A program made the position numbers and the translations under genes. From Symmetrospora coprosmae (taxonomy: Eukaryota > Basidiomycota > Cystobasidiomycetes > Symmetrosporaceae), in NCBI GenBank assembly GCA_008802785.1, contig VUYT01000003.1, positions 682,001 to 746,000 of the forward strand: a DNA stretch of 64,000 bases. The letters are read 5' to 3'. Of this stretch, positions 49,701 through 59,958 are shown in pieces; the stretch's first letter is position 1, and each line of letters opens with the position of its first letter. Below the pieces are notes generated by a model. The model was given only the letters and a program-made list of their open reading frames with translations, did not search any database and had not been told where the DNA came from.

Positions 49701-52100
49701 GTCCTCATCGCGGGTGACCAGCACAACGCAATCGTCGGAGGAGGTAAAGGGCAGAAGACACGACGCGGACTCGATACGCTCAGACAAACAGAAGCTGGAA
49801 GCCCAATGTCAGTAACGATGCGGCCGCACAACGTTGATGTCTGGCCAACTTACTCCAAGACCGATTCCATGGTCTCGTCGCTACCCCTATCGAGTGACGC
49901 GAAGCGGACTAAGCTCTGAGCAGCGGAAGTGTGCGGTATCAGTGACTCAGCGTGCGTAATGTCAAAGCACGGGTGTCGTTCGCCTACCTCAGAGACGAGC
50001 GCCAGCTTCCTCGAGGACATAAGCATCACGTCCCGAAGCGGGCTAGTGGATGGCAATGTCTTCGTGACGCGAGCCTTCTGGTCTAGAAGTCGAAGGATCT
50101 GCGGCAGCAGAGGGGGTCAGGCTAGCACGAATGTTTACAGGCGGGAACCAGAGACGTCTGCAGCACACCTTTACCTCGCTCTGTGTCCAGACGATGACAT
50201 CCTCGCCAATTGTGCGGACGCCAAGAATAGGCGTCGCCTGTTCGCCAATGAGCCCCGCGTCGTGCATGTCTGTAGTGGTTGGGTCTGCTGTCGACGTCGT
50301 GGAAACATTGTCGCTAGCCGTCCATTTCTGGGGTATCTCACCGACGTAGAGGTGCCCATCGTGGCGTGCTTCCAGCAAGAACGACTGTCCTTGGGTTTGG
50401 AGCAGGGCCTGGCGGGACCCACGGGCTTGCTTGATATGTGAAAGCACCTATAGCGACAGATACATCGGCGTCAGTCCGGCAGAAGGCGCTGTCTTGCCGC
50501 AAGAATGCTACGCACCTGCAGGTCGGCTGTTCTCACTGCCACTACAGCATCTCCGGTAGCCGTCACGCAAAGGATCAACGGCTCCTGTTGATAAAGAAGC
50601 AGTGTCAGGCGACGTCTCGATGCAGCTGCCAAAAGCCTCCTCATCCGCACGTACCTTCTGATCCGACTGCACCACCATGCTGCCGAAAGCGGAGCCTAGC
50701 AACTCGACGCTCCGACCAAGGTCGACCTTTTCCAGGAGTGAGCCATCGTCGCACGATAGCTTGAACAGTCTGCCATTTTGGGTTAGGCAGAGGACGGCAG
50801 CCGTGGTGCCGTCAGGCGGGAGCAGCTTGATATCGACAACGGGAGAATGACGAGCGTTCAGAGTGACGTGCACGATAGGCTGGAACTTGATCTTGTCAAA
50901 ATGAGGCGGATCGGGCTGGGGCAGCTCTTCGAACGAGAACGATGGACGCCCGCGCTCATTTAGACTCGGTGAATCCAGTGAGGCGGCAAGGGGGGAGACG
51001 GGTGGACTGGGGAGGTCTTTCTCGCGCGAGACGGTTTTCACCGACTCTGCGAGCGTAGGCATGGATGCTTGGCTTGACGCGGTAGCGGTCGTGACGGAGG
51101 CCTGCAGGCTCTTGAATGCGTCAAAGTCCGAGACTGAGATTGTCGCAGAAGCTTTGCGAGGTGTGTGCGCGCCCGATGACGGGTAGTTCGGCGGAGAGCC
51201 CTGCATCGCGAGCGAGATGGAGCGGTTCTTGCGCGTCCCGCCGTGGCCGTGGTGACCAGGGTGAAAGTGTGACGAGCCGGACCGCGAGCCGACCATGGAG
51301 GAGGAAGAGGCCGCTTTGCCGGCTGCGAAAGAGCCAGGCGAGCTTGGGACCGGCGAGGCACCTTGTGCAGGATGGCTTCGCTTCCCGGCACTGCTGCGCA
51401 GGATCGTGTCCGAGCTGTTGCGGGCCCGTGCATGGACGGGCCGCCCCTGCGGTGAATGCTGCTGCTGGTGGGCAAGGAGCAGGTTCGGGAAGCTGCTGTT
51501 CCGCCGCGCACCAGCAGCCGAGCCAGCTCCTGCGCCGGCCAGGGGCGAGTGCGCATGCACATTTGAGAGGCTCGCTGCTCCGCTTGCCCCGCCTGCCGGA
51601 GTTGTCGAAGATGTGGAGAGGCTGAGACTGCAGAAGATCCAGACGGAGCCATCCTCGCAGCCTGCGACGAGCCAGATGCAGTCGAGCTTGTCCTCTGTCG
51701 TGCCGTACGCCGTGTCCAGGCTCATGACGCGACTCGAGGTCCAGCGCGTCCACGGTCGTTGAGCATCGTCGGACTCGCCCGCTGTCGAAGCGGCGACGTC
51801 TATGCGCGGAAACAGGGTGGGCGCATCCAGGAGGGCTGCGCCAGTGCTGCGCTCTGCATGTTCGCCGTGCTGGGCCTGCTGCTGCGATGGTGCCTGCCCG
51901 ACATCATCGCTCTCCTGCTGCCGCTTGCCTCCTACACTTCCGCCATCCGAGAAGCCGCTGTCACTCTCGTCATCCTCGAGCTCGTCGAGCAGTTCATCGA
52001 CAGTCTTGACGGCGCTCGGCAGCACAGGTGCGGCTGCGTCCTTCGCCGACGTCAGCGATGCATACGGTATGCTCGCATAGATTGGGGTGCGCGTCGCCAT
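46723..52100 (-). CDS. WDR7 / rabconnectin-3-beta-like WD40 protein
   Basis: Animal WDR7 pairs with DMXL proteins (yeast Rav1) to control V-ATPase assembly and vesicle acidification. The start is the ATG at 52100 (MATRTPIYASIPYASLTS). The N-terminal half has WD40 blades interrupted by a very long Ser/Ala/His-rich insert (about 51,000-51,700): CIWLVAGCEDGSVWIF, VVDIKLLPPDGTTAAVLCLT, AVFAGHADGTVAIYDALW, MMAIAADGSIALWPLSS, LLVVYDSGLARLWDVESGKM. The centre is helical. The C-terminus has two more blades (RLAVGTHEGAVVVYDLKTAT, ASAVSYSPDGRRLVTVSLEE) and ends LEWLTVDWLEERRVKI...LTFSVV, as in WDR7 relatives. There are about twelve exons, several boundaries not fixed. Saccharomyces lacks an obvious WDR7, so this gene informs on the ancestral RAVE/rabconnectin complex. 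Partner and role are inferred. Confidence 0.75.
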
Positions 52101-52369
52101 TCTTGCCGGGGGAAAAGAGCAGTGGCCGTCCGGATGACGCGCGAGCAGGACAGGGTCGACAGCGCAGGATAAGGGAGACGGGCAGCACAGCATTCTGCTT
52201 CATGCGAGGATCAGACTAGAGCTACACTTTGACGTGAGATGCGCACAATTCCCCACAGCGCTGCAGGGAGGACGAGGCGCACAACAATGACGACGGAGAT
52301 TGCGGAATGCGAGGTGACTGCTGGAACGGAGGACTGCAGACTGCGGTTCTGAAGTTGGAGGTGACGGGG

Positions 52370-55300
52370 CTACAGGGGCATGGGAAACCAGTTCGTGTCG
52401 TATCGCGTGCAGAGGAGGATCTCGCCGCTCTTGCTGTCTGGGCGGGACCAGGCATTGGTATTGGTGGGGTAGAGGTTTGCGATGATGTATCGCTTCCCCT
52501 CAGCGAGGAAGCCAGGTGCGATCTTCTGCAGGTCGGTGATCTGCAGCTGACAGTCACGGTTGTTGTAATCATGACCTTCGGCGGGTGCAGCACCATGGCT
52601 GTAGTCTTGTAGGCGGACAATGCGGAAGCTCTTTGCGACTCGAGGCGGGCATCGCTCCTGTTCAAGGCCAGACAGCACTTCAGCCCAAAGGTCTCACAGA
52701 CTTCAGTGCTGACTGGGTCGCGCACTTCCACCTCCTTTCGCATCACTTCTGCGCAGTCAAAGGCAAAACTCTCGGCTTTGCGCTGTGCGTGCTGGAGCGT
52801 CTCTTCGAGCAGTTCCTTGTCGAGCGTCTTGAGGACGACGGTGCGCTTCTCCGGCTCGTCCTCGAGCTTCTGATAGACGTCCGAAAAGTCCGACAGACCA
52901 GGCAGTGCTTCGGGCTTTGCCGCTATTGGGCCGCGCTGGGAGACGAGGTACAGCTGCTCGGCGAGTAGCTGCTGGATGACGCGCAGCTCCACCTGCGCTT
53001 TCTGCTGCTCGACCTGAATGTCGTGTACGATTTTGTCGCGCTCTCTCTGCGGGTCCCAGCTACGGGTCAGTCTGCGCATCGAGCCGCTCCTGCGTGCTAG
53101 GAGCAACCCACCTCCCAGGCCCGCTTGCGCTCCGCCTCCTCTGTTTCGCCCCATGTGTCCGTCGTCTGCCCCTCGACGTATGGTCCCTTGTAGCCAATGG
53201 GGTAGAGCTTTGTGAGGATGACGTCGATGAACGGCACAAACCCTCCATCCGGCAATAATGAGCGGAAGGAGCACACGCATGGCCGCTTGCGCTTGGGCTG
53301 GAAGCCGAGCTTCGTGTGCCAGGGCACGCGGGTCGTGGAGTTGCCAGTGATGGTAAGCTTACACGACTCGTACGCTTCGAGTGGCTCGGCGCCGTCTGAC
53401 GAGTCAGAATCGAGCTGAGCGGGTGCGACATCAGCAGGCGGTCCGTCGAGAGCCGGAATTCGGTGCACTCCAGCGCACTCACCTTCGCGCCCTGTACGGC
53501 AATCTTCAAGCCGCTGTAGATGTATCCGTAGAACACGGCGCGGTACAGGCTCTCATCGTTGGCGAGTAGGCTGCTCCGGATGCGGTACCACCCGTCGCTG
53601 AGCTCGATCTGGGAGGGGCAACTCATTGTGCGTGTGATGCCTTGGATCGCGTCATCGCTTCCCGGCTCAGGGGGTACCTCGCGCTGCTCGTAGATGATGC
53701 GCGTAACGACCAGGACCATGGGTGCCTTGGAACCAGAGTCGCGCTCCGTGATGCGCTTGATGCACGAGCGCTGTGAGAGAAGCACCTCGCGCTCGTATCT
53801 GCGAGCGCGGCGCGTCAGCAATTGCCGTTCGCCTGTCTCAGGCATGCGAACTGAGCGACCCACCTGTACTTGAGTTGCTCGCACACCTTCTCGAACGTCC
53901 ACCACTCGCGCCATCCTCCGGAGCGCGCCAGGCCTTTCGCAATGCCCGCGAGCTTCCACACGATGAGCGCATAGTGATTCTTGACCCACGCAAGCGAGAT
54001 GCCCTTGCATGCGCTGTAGTACACGAGCTCCTCGAACGCGTCCTCGTGCCCTAGTGTGTCGCCTTGTCCGATGTCGAATCTGTGCAGCTCGCATTTGTCA
54101 AAGGTGAGGAAGATGAGGGCGGGAGGGCTGCGAACGAACAGCACGTCAACACTGCGCTCACGAGACTGCAAAGTCCTGCAGGCGTGGCAACCCACAGGCT
54201 GGCATCGATGAGGTCGTTCACGCGGTACGACGGGTCGATGCCGTACTCGACCATGTTCTTGCGGGGTTCCGATCCCGTTGCTGCAGAGCCACCACGCTGC
54301 CCTGTCAGCCTGATTCCCACGACCACTTCCACTCAGGGAGATGCTATACCCACAGTAGACATCAAATACCGAGTCCTTGCCAGCTTTGAGCTGCCTTTTC
54401 TCCTTGCCCTTCCCGCTTCCATTCACTGGTGCAGGAGCGACAGCTTCCTTCTCGAGAGCTGCAACGACTGCAGCCGGCGCTGTGCCAACGAGCGTACCGG
54501 GGCGAACACTACCCTCGAGGCTCTTGTGCTTGAGCTCCTGCAGGCGATTCGTCGACGGCCGCACGCCGTCTTTGAAAGGCGTCTTGAACGTGCTCCGCCT
54601 GGGCGCCGTCTGCGGTGTGTTTCGAGGCGACATGAGCAGGTTGAGCTGCGGGTGTGCCGCCTGCGTGGCGCGTAGGGGGCCGAGCTGGGAGGATGCACCG
54701 GGCCCGGGCGTGCGAGTGGGCGTAGCGGGCGCGATGTTTGCTCCAGTTCCAGGCCGCGCTACCGTTCTGGGCGGCTTGAAGGCCTGCCGGAGCTTTGGCG
54801 TCGTCGCAATCGTCTGCGCTCCGCCGGCCCCGGTGAGCAGGCCCCGCTTGCTGGCTGCGTTCTGCTGCGCACTGCGTAGAGGACTGGCGGCTCCCATGGT
54901 CATTGCATTCGAGTTCTTGGCGAGCAGCACAGGTCGAGCTGGCGTGTTTAACGGGCGGGCTGCTGCCGCATGGGACTTGCTCCCATCGAGCAGCGCTTCT
55001 GCCCGTTTGAGAGCCTCCTGGTCTGGCATGGCAACTGCTGCTCCACTGCCGCTCGTGAATCCTCCTGCTCCTTGTCCTCGTCCCAGCTGCGAGGCGCGGA
55101 TAGCCCCGACCTGCTCTTCCGCTGCTGCTGTAGCTGCTAGGAGATCCTCGTCGTCCTCATCATCGCCTAAAACATCGAACTCGTCCACGACTGCGGCTGC
55201 ATCGTCAGGCTCGGGAGCAGGCTGTGTTCCGCTGAGCATGGCCGCAGTGCGCGCTACAGCCTCCTTCGAGGGCGGCTTGAGGGCCTTCCCGGACCCCGTG

Positions 55301-56567
55301 ACGAGGCCGAATGGGATGGGTCCGCTTCCTTCGCCGGCATCGCCGTTCCACTCTGCTGCGGCGTCCGTGTCGCTGCGTCGTATCTTGCTCTGCTCCTTCT
55401 CGAGGCTCGCCTTGGCGGGCATGGTGAACGCGCCTCCTCCGCCGAGAGAAAGGCCCACGTCTTTAGGCGCCGGTCGTGCAGCCTGCGCACCGCTTCTGTC
55501 GCTCTCGAAGCTTCGCATGCGCGCCTCGGCATCCGCCTTGCTCGGCATGCTGACGACCGCGCCGCTGCCGGACGTGAAGCCTCCTGCACCCTGCGCGCCG
55601 GCTGCAGCGGCAGCGGCATTGGCGTTCGCGTTCTGTAGAGCGTATCGAAGCGGGTCGAGGCCAGGTCTTGCGAAGGCGCGGTGTGCTGGTGCAGCAGTGG
55701 GCGTATCGACGAGCTGGTTGTGGTTGTGGTTGTGCTGCTGCTGGGGACGGGCCGATGCAGCGCGCGAGGGCGGCCTGAAAGCCGACATCCCTCGTCCTGC
55801 CATGCCGACTGCAGCAGTGCGCGCAAGGATGGGCGTGTCCGCACCCGCATTGCCGTGCTGCGCGCCCGCTGCCTCAGAGTCCTCAGAGTCGTCGAGCAAG
55901 CCTGCCTCGAACTCGCGCGCCTTGCGCAGGGCCGCCTCGGACAAGGGTGCGAATGCTTTGCCCCGCGCAGAGGTGAATGACACTGTCGCTGGGACGAGGG
56001 GAGGGCGTCGGTGTGCAGCAGCAGCAGGTGTGTCGGGTCCACCGGCCATGATGGCCTCGTCCCCGTCCCCAGCCGCGTGACTAGTTTCGTTGTTTTCGTA
56101 TTGCGCCTGGTCCGGAAAGCGGGCTGCGAAGCCCTGCAGAATGGTGCTGTATTTCGCTGCGACGGCTGCTTCGTGGGCTCTTTGTTGAGCATCAGCGTCT
56201 TCTTCGCCTTCGCCTTCTGCGTCGTCGCCATTGCCGTTCTGATTGATCTGTTCCGAGTCCGCGTCCACGAGCATCGCCATCGCGTCTCGTTCTCGTTCTC
56301 CCGCATCTGCATCCGTCCGCGCCTTCAACGGCGACAGCGATGCTGACTGGCGCTGTGAGGGAGGTCTGTGCTGCTGTGACGGGCTGAATATGGCCTCTGC
56401 AGCTTTGTTGGAGGCCTCCTCGGATGCCAGCACCTCATCCCAGTCCTCGCCCGCGTCGTATGAGTCGTACTCGTCCTCCTCCTCGCTGTCTGGCACCGTC
56501 TCATCCACAGCCACCTTCCTCCTCTTGGCTGCTCTGTCGCTGTCATCCATGTCCATGTCCATGTCCA
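52370..56567 (-). CDS. BRH2: BRCA2 orthologue (Brh2), Rad51 mediator with several BRC-like repeats
   Basis: Brh2/BRCA2 loads Rad51 onto single-stranded DNA for homologous recombination and needs Dss1. The start at 56567 (MDMDMDMDDSDRAAKRRK) gives an early basic cluster. The N-terminal 700 residues contain repeats of BRC type at about residues 194 (VSFTSARGKAFAPLSEAALR), 326 (GGFTSGSGAVVSMPSKADAE), 419 (GLVTGSGKALKPPSKEAVAR) and 501 (GGFTSGSGAAVAMPDQEALK), plus a degenerate one at about 373 (GGGAFTMPAKASLEKEQSK). The helical domain has WVKNHYALIVWKLAGIA and LKYRYEREVLLSQRSCIKRI. OB1 has PMVLVVTRIIYEQREVPPEP, IELSDGWYRIRSSL and KIAVQGAK; later parts have VPWHTKLGFQPKRKRPC, LLPDGGFVPFIDVILTKLYP and a coiled insert. 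The last exon ends RYDTNWFPMPL. The junction after NDLIDASL is best read as a 69-nt intron to PPALIFLTFDKCEL. About seven exons; some boundaries are approximate. Confidence 0.94.
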
Positions 56568-56927
56568 TCTCGTCTATCCTGCCTGGCGGTGAGTGTCCTC
56601 GATGGATGGATGGATGGATGGAGGGGAAGACAGCAACAGTCGCCCGCCCTTCTGAGTACGCGTGCTGCTCACTACTCTCTGTGGCAAAGAGCGCGGACAT
56701 CCAACCCTGGGGGAGCATACGAGTGGCAGGCAGCTCGGGATGTGTAGCAGCAGAATAGCAATTCAGTGTACTGCGCCGCTGTCCCGCGTGCGAGGATGAC
56801 AGTATGCCTTCCTTCGTTCTCCGCCTCCACTGGCAGCTGCAGCAGCCCGTCCTGCCTGCACGGGCACGGGGGCACAGAGGACAGAGGGTCGACTGCAGTC
56901 TCCCATCCACTAACAAGCATCGCCAGC
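56568..56927. promoter_or_regulatory. Shared divergent promoter, BRH2 / IST1
   Basis: These 360 bp lie between head-to-head starts. They contain a GATG-type tetranucleotide repeat close to BRH2 and, immediately before the IST1 ATG, a branch-point and acceptor-like sequence (CACTAAC then CGCCAG), so IST1 may have an intron in its 5' UTR. Confidence 0.5.
56601..56622. repeat. (GATG)5 tetranucleotide repeat
   Basis: Five and a half perfect GATG units sit in the BRH2 leader, about 35 bp upstream of its ATG. This is a simple repeat that could vary in length. Confidence 0.9.
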
Positions 56928-58529
56928 ATGCCCTGGATCGCAGGACAGACAAAGATCAGATGCAAGCTCGGGATACAGCGCATACGCACAGTCATTGGTG
57001 GGTGGGAAAGGGACACGCTCTCAGGCATCCTCCCAGACTGACAGCGTGCGCAACGCCGACGTCCCCGACAGAGAAGAACGAGGCACTGGCGAAGCGGTCC
57101 CGCAGAGAGGTCGCATCCCTGCTCGAGGTCGGCAAGACTGAGACGGCAAGGATACGCACAGAGAGCCTCATCCTCCAGGACACGCACAATGAGCTGTCAG
57201 TGAACGAGTGTGCGCCCGGAGCGGGGCTGGGAGCGGGGCAGGCAAGGGGGAGACTATCGCGGCCGGGACAGACGGCAGCAGCAAAGGCAGGGACGGGCTT
57301 CAAGCGAGGCATAGTACCACTCTGTACGGCTCGGCAGTACCCCTGCAGCCTCCTGGACAAGGCCTGTCTGCATGCCGCAGAGCCCCATCGTCTGGCTGGG
57401 CCTGTCGTCCTGCAACACCCCCGCCCGGCCCCGCCTTGCTGGCATTGATGCACGGTCACCTAGCAGGCAGCTGCTGACTGTGTCCGCGCACCCGTATCGT
57501 GCACTCCCACAGCCTGGAGCTCCTCGAACTCTACCTCGAGCTCATCCTCGCCCGCTTCGGCCTGCTCGAAGCCAACTCGAAAGCCAAAGAGCCCGAAGAA
57601 GGGGTGCGCGAGGCCGTGTCGTCCATCGTGTACGCCGCCCCGCGGTGCGAGGTGCGCGAGCTGCACATTGTCCGAGAGGCCCTCATGTCGAAATTCGGGC
57701 GCGAGTGGGCCGTCTCCGTCATGGAGAACACCCAGGGCCACGTCCCGCCCCGCGTGGTCGACAAGTGCACGTCAGAGACACCGTCCAAGGACTGGGTAGA
57801 CCTGTACCTCTTCGAGATTGCGAAAGCGTACCAGGTCGACTGGCGTCCCGAAGGCTTTATTGATCTCGAGCACCACCCGGGCCCAGCGCCTGCTTTGGAC
57901 GGGGAGGCCGACACGGCGGCGCAGGAGCAGCGCTTGGAGGAGGCGGCGCTGTCGAGTGATCCAGTGCATGGGGAAAGCAAGGGCCGAGGCACGAGTGGGG
58001 AAGCAGGGAGAGGCGAAGACGACGACAGTGATGCCGAAGGAGGTGACCTTGCCGAACCAGCCGCCAGCGGGAGCAAGAGCGGGAGTACCAGCCTCCCCTC
58101 TGCTCCATCGATAGATCCCAAGCTAGGCGACGTGCGCAACTCAACATCGACTATACCTATCGTCCGCTCCCCTCCCACATCTTCCTCGTCGCTCCCGTCA
58201 ACAGCGCCGACAGACGGCACATCCGCTTCTGCACAAGCAGGAGAGGGCGGGATCGTCGACCTACCTGCGCCGCCACCCTTTGACCCGGCGCAGAGTGCTC
58301 GCACAGTCGTCATCAAGAGCAATCTGGGCGCTTCGCCTTCCACTGCCACACAGGCAAAGAAGCCGATATCGGGAGGAAGCGGAGACCCGGCTTACGACGT
58401 GTGTGCATCGAGACGCTGCTCGATGCCGTAAAGCTTGTCGACCAGGCTGACCATCGCCTTTTCATATTCTTTCTGCCGGGCCGCCGACAGGATCTGGCAA
58501 GACGTTTCGAGGCGCTCAAGAGGAAGTAG
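56928..58529 (+). CDS. IST1: Ist1, ESCRT-III-like regulator of Vps4
   Basis: Ist1 binds Did2 and Vps4 and tunes ESCRT-III disassembly on endosomes. Exons are 56928-56997, 57072-57195, 57513-58398 and 58491-58529 (372 aa, phases agree). The splices rebuild the Ist1 domain without gaps: MPWIAGQTKIRCKLGIQRIR, EKNEALAKRSRREVASLLEV, GKTETARIRTESLILQ, LLELLELYLELILARFGLLE, SSIVYAAPRCEVREL, FGREWAVSVMENTQGHVPPR and DLYLFEIAKAYQVDW. A disordered linker follows. The last exon encodes only DLARRFEALKRK, a good MIM1 helix (LxxRLxxLK type) that binds Vps4 MIT domains. Intron 2 (317 nt) is far longer than the others. It is head to head with BRH2. Confidence 0.94.
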
Positions 58530-59958
58530 GGCTCGTTCGATACCATTCCACCCGCAGCTAGCCAGCCGCACTGTACAAATGACGAACAGGTGTAGCTATC
58601 TCCGTCTCCGCATACCAGCTATGCAACACCATTCGCCGCCGTCTCGGCAGCCTGTATACATCGCGATGAGCGTCAAATCAGGGTACAGCTTTACGGGCAG
58701 CAGCCCCGCCGCCATACCCTGATCCTCCCAGACCGGTCGTTAGACCCGCCCTTACGCCTGCCTGTGCAGGCCCCGCTAGCCAGGATATACGCATGAGGCG
58801 GGCGAAATTCAGCGGCTCCGGACGCTGTGGGGATGGCGCAGCCGGCGTGTGCACTTATGCCAGATGCAGTGCGGAGTGAGAGGCATGCGTGGGTGTGGGC
58901 CTGCGCCGGGCACAGCACAGTAAAGTAACAGAGACAGTCAGCACGGCAGTCGGGGTAGCAGAGCAGATTGTGCTCTAGCAATCACGGCACTAACAGTCCT
59001 CGCACTGACACGCGTGCGCCAGACAGAATGACGTGGAAGGGCCGGCGGGCGGCTGATCGCAGTCCTGGCCATCATGAGCACAAGGGCAAGATCCTGTCAA
59101 GATCGGTCAGAGTCAGCTTGACGTGCAGTAGGATGCGCGTGTGCGCAGAACGAACGAGCGCGTACTTGTCGCGACCGCCTCGGAGTCGCATTCGGCAGCA
59201 TCTGTCACGAGTGCGTGCGGCCTCGTCGGCAAAGGGCTGTGGTCGGACTCGTTGCGAGTCCGCGTGTAAAGTGGAGCTGGCATTGTCTGCTCAGGAGGAG
59301 ATGCAGGCAATCTGACCTTGGTCGAGAGCTTTGGAATCGGTATTTGTGGGGTGCAGAAGGTGGCAAACGGCTCGTGGCCGCTTGCGATTGCCTCGGGATG
59401 AGGGAGGCAGAACGCTCTGACCATGCTGACACAGCACCGTGGGACAAGCTGATGCAGTGAAAGGAGGCTTGGCTCGAGGCTGGAGTGGCGACTTCCTTAC
59501 CGGATCACCGTGGGGTGCAGGAAAATGATGGAGGAAAGAGGGAGATGGACAGATGGACAGAAGCAAGGCTCTCGTGTCCTGTCTGCTCCATTGTACGACA
59601 TCCTCCACGCCCTGCATGCTCTGCACAGGGCAAAAAGTGAGGCGAACCCAGCGAAGGCAACCATGTCAGTGTGATCGGGAGGCCGCCCTCCTTGGAAGAG
59701 GCCGCCCGTCAGTGGAGAGCCGCCCCGAGAGGTGCACCTGGGGCACCTGTGGGTGCCCTTTGACTGGCACTGGGGTCAGGCGGGTCCGTCCTGCCCTGCC
59801 TGCCCAGGCGGGAGCTTACTGACACGGAGAACGGACCGTTAGCAGCGGCGGATAAGCAGGAGGAGCAAACGGTTGCAGCAGGAAGATCATTCCTCTGTAC
59901 GTCCGTCGTGACCACCAATGATGACATCTTTACATGTACTTCTGCTTACTGCACGGCG
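58530..59958. other. 1.4-kb gene-poor region
   Basis: This is the longest stretch without a supported gene, lying between two convergent 3' ends. Several open frames of 60-115 codons exist on both strands but none shows a domain, consistent composition or a splice-compatible partner. An ATG frame at about 59029 (MTWKGRRAADRSPGHHEHKG) follows a plausible branch point and acceptor (CACTAAC...GACAG) and is the best small-gene candidate. Around 59690-59780 the sequence can form G+C-rich hairpins, but I recognise no RNA family. Confidence 0.4.

Noticed and set aside
54377-56080. Plus-strand open frame of 567 codons
   Set aside because: It is antisense to the BRH2 N-terminal region; composition is Ala/Arg/Ser-rich without any domain, and BRH2 on the other strand has recognisable repeats. 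G+C-rich codon bias creates such shadows.
57196-57512. snoRNA in the long IST1 intron
   Set aside because: A TGATGC and a CTGA are present, but no proper C box, terminal stem or guide arrangement.
59690-59780. Possible SRP or other structured RNA
   Set aside because: Hairpins with GGTGC/GCACC arms are present, but no SRP Alu or helix-8 signature motif was found.
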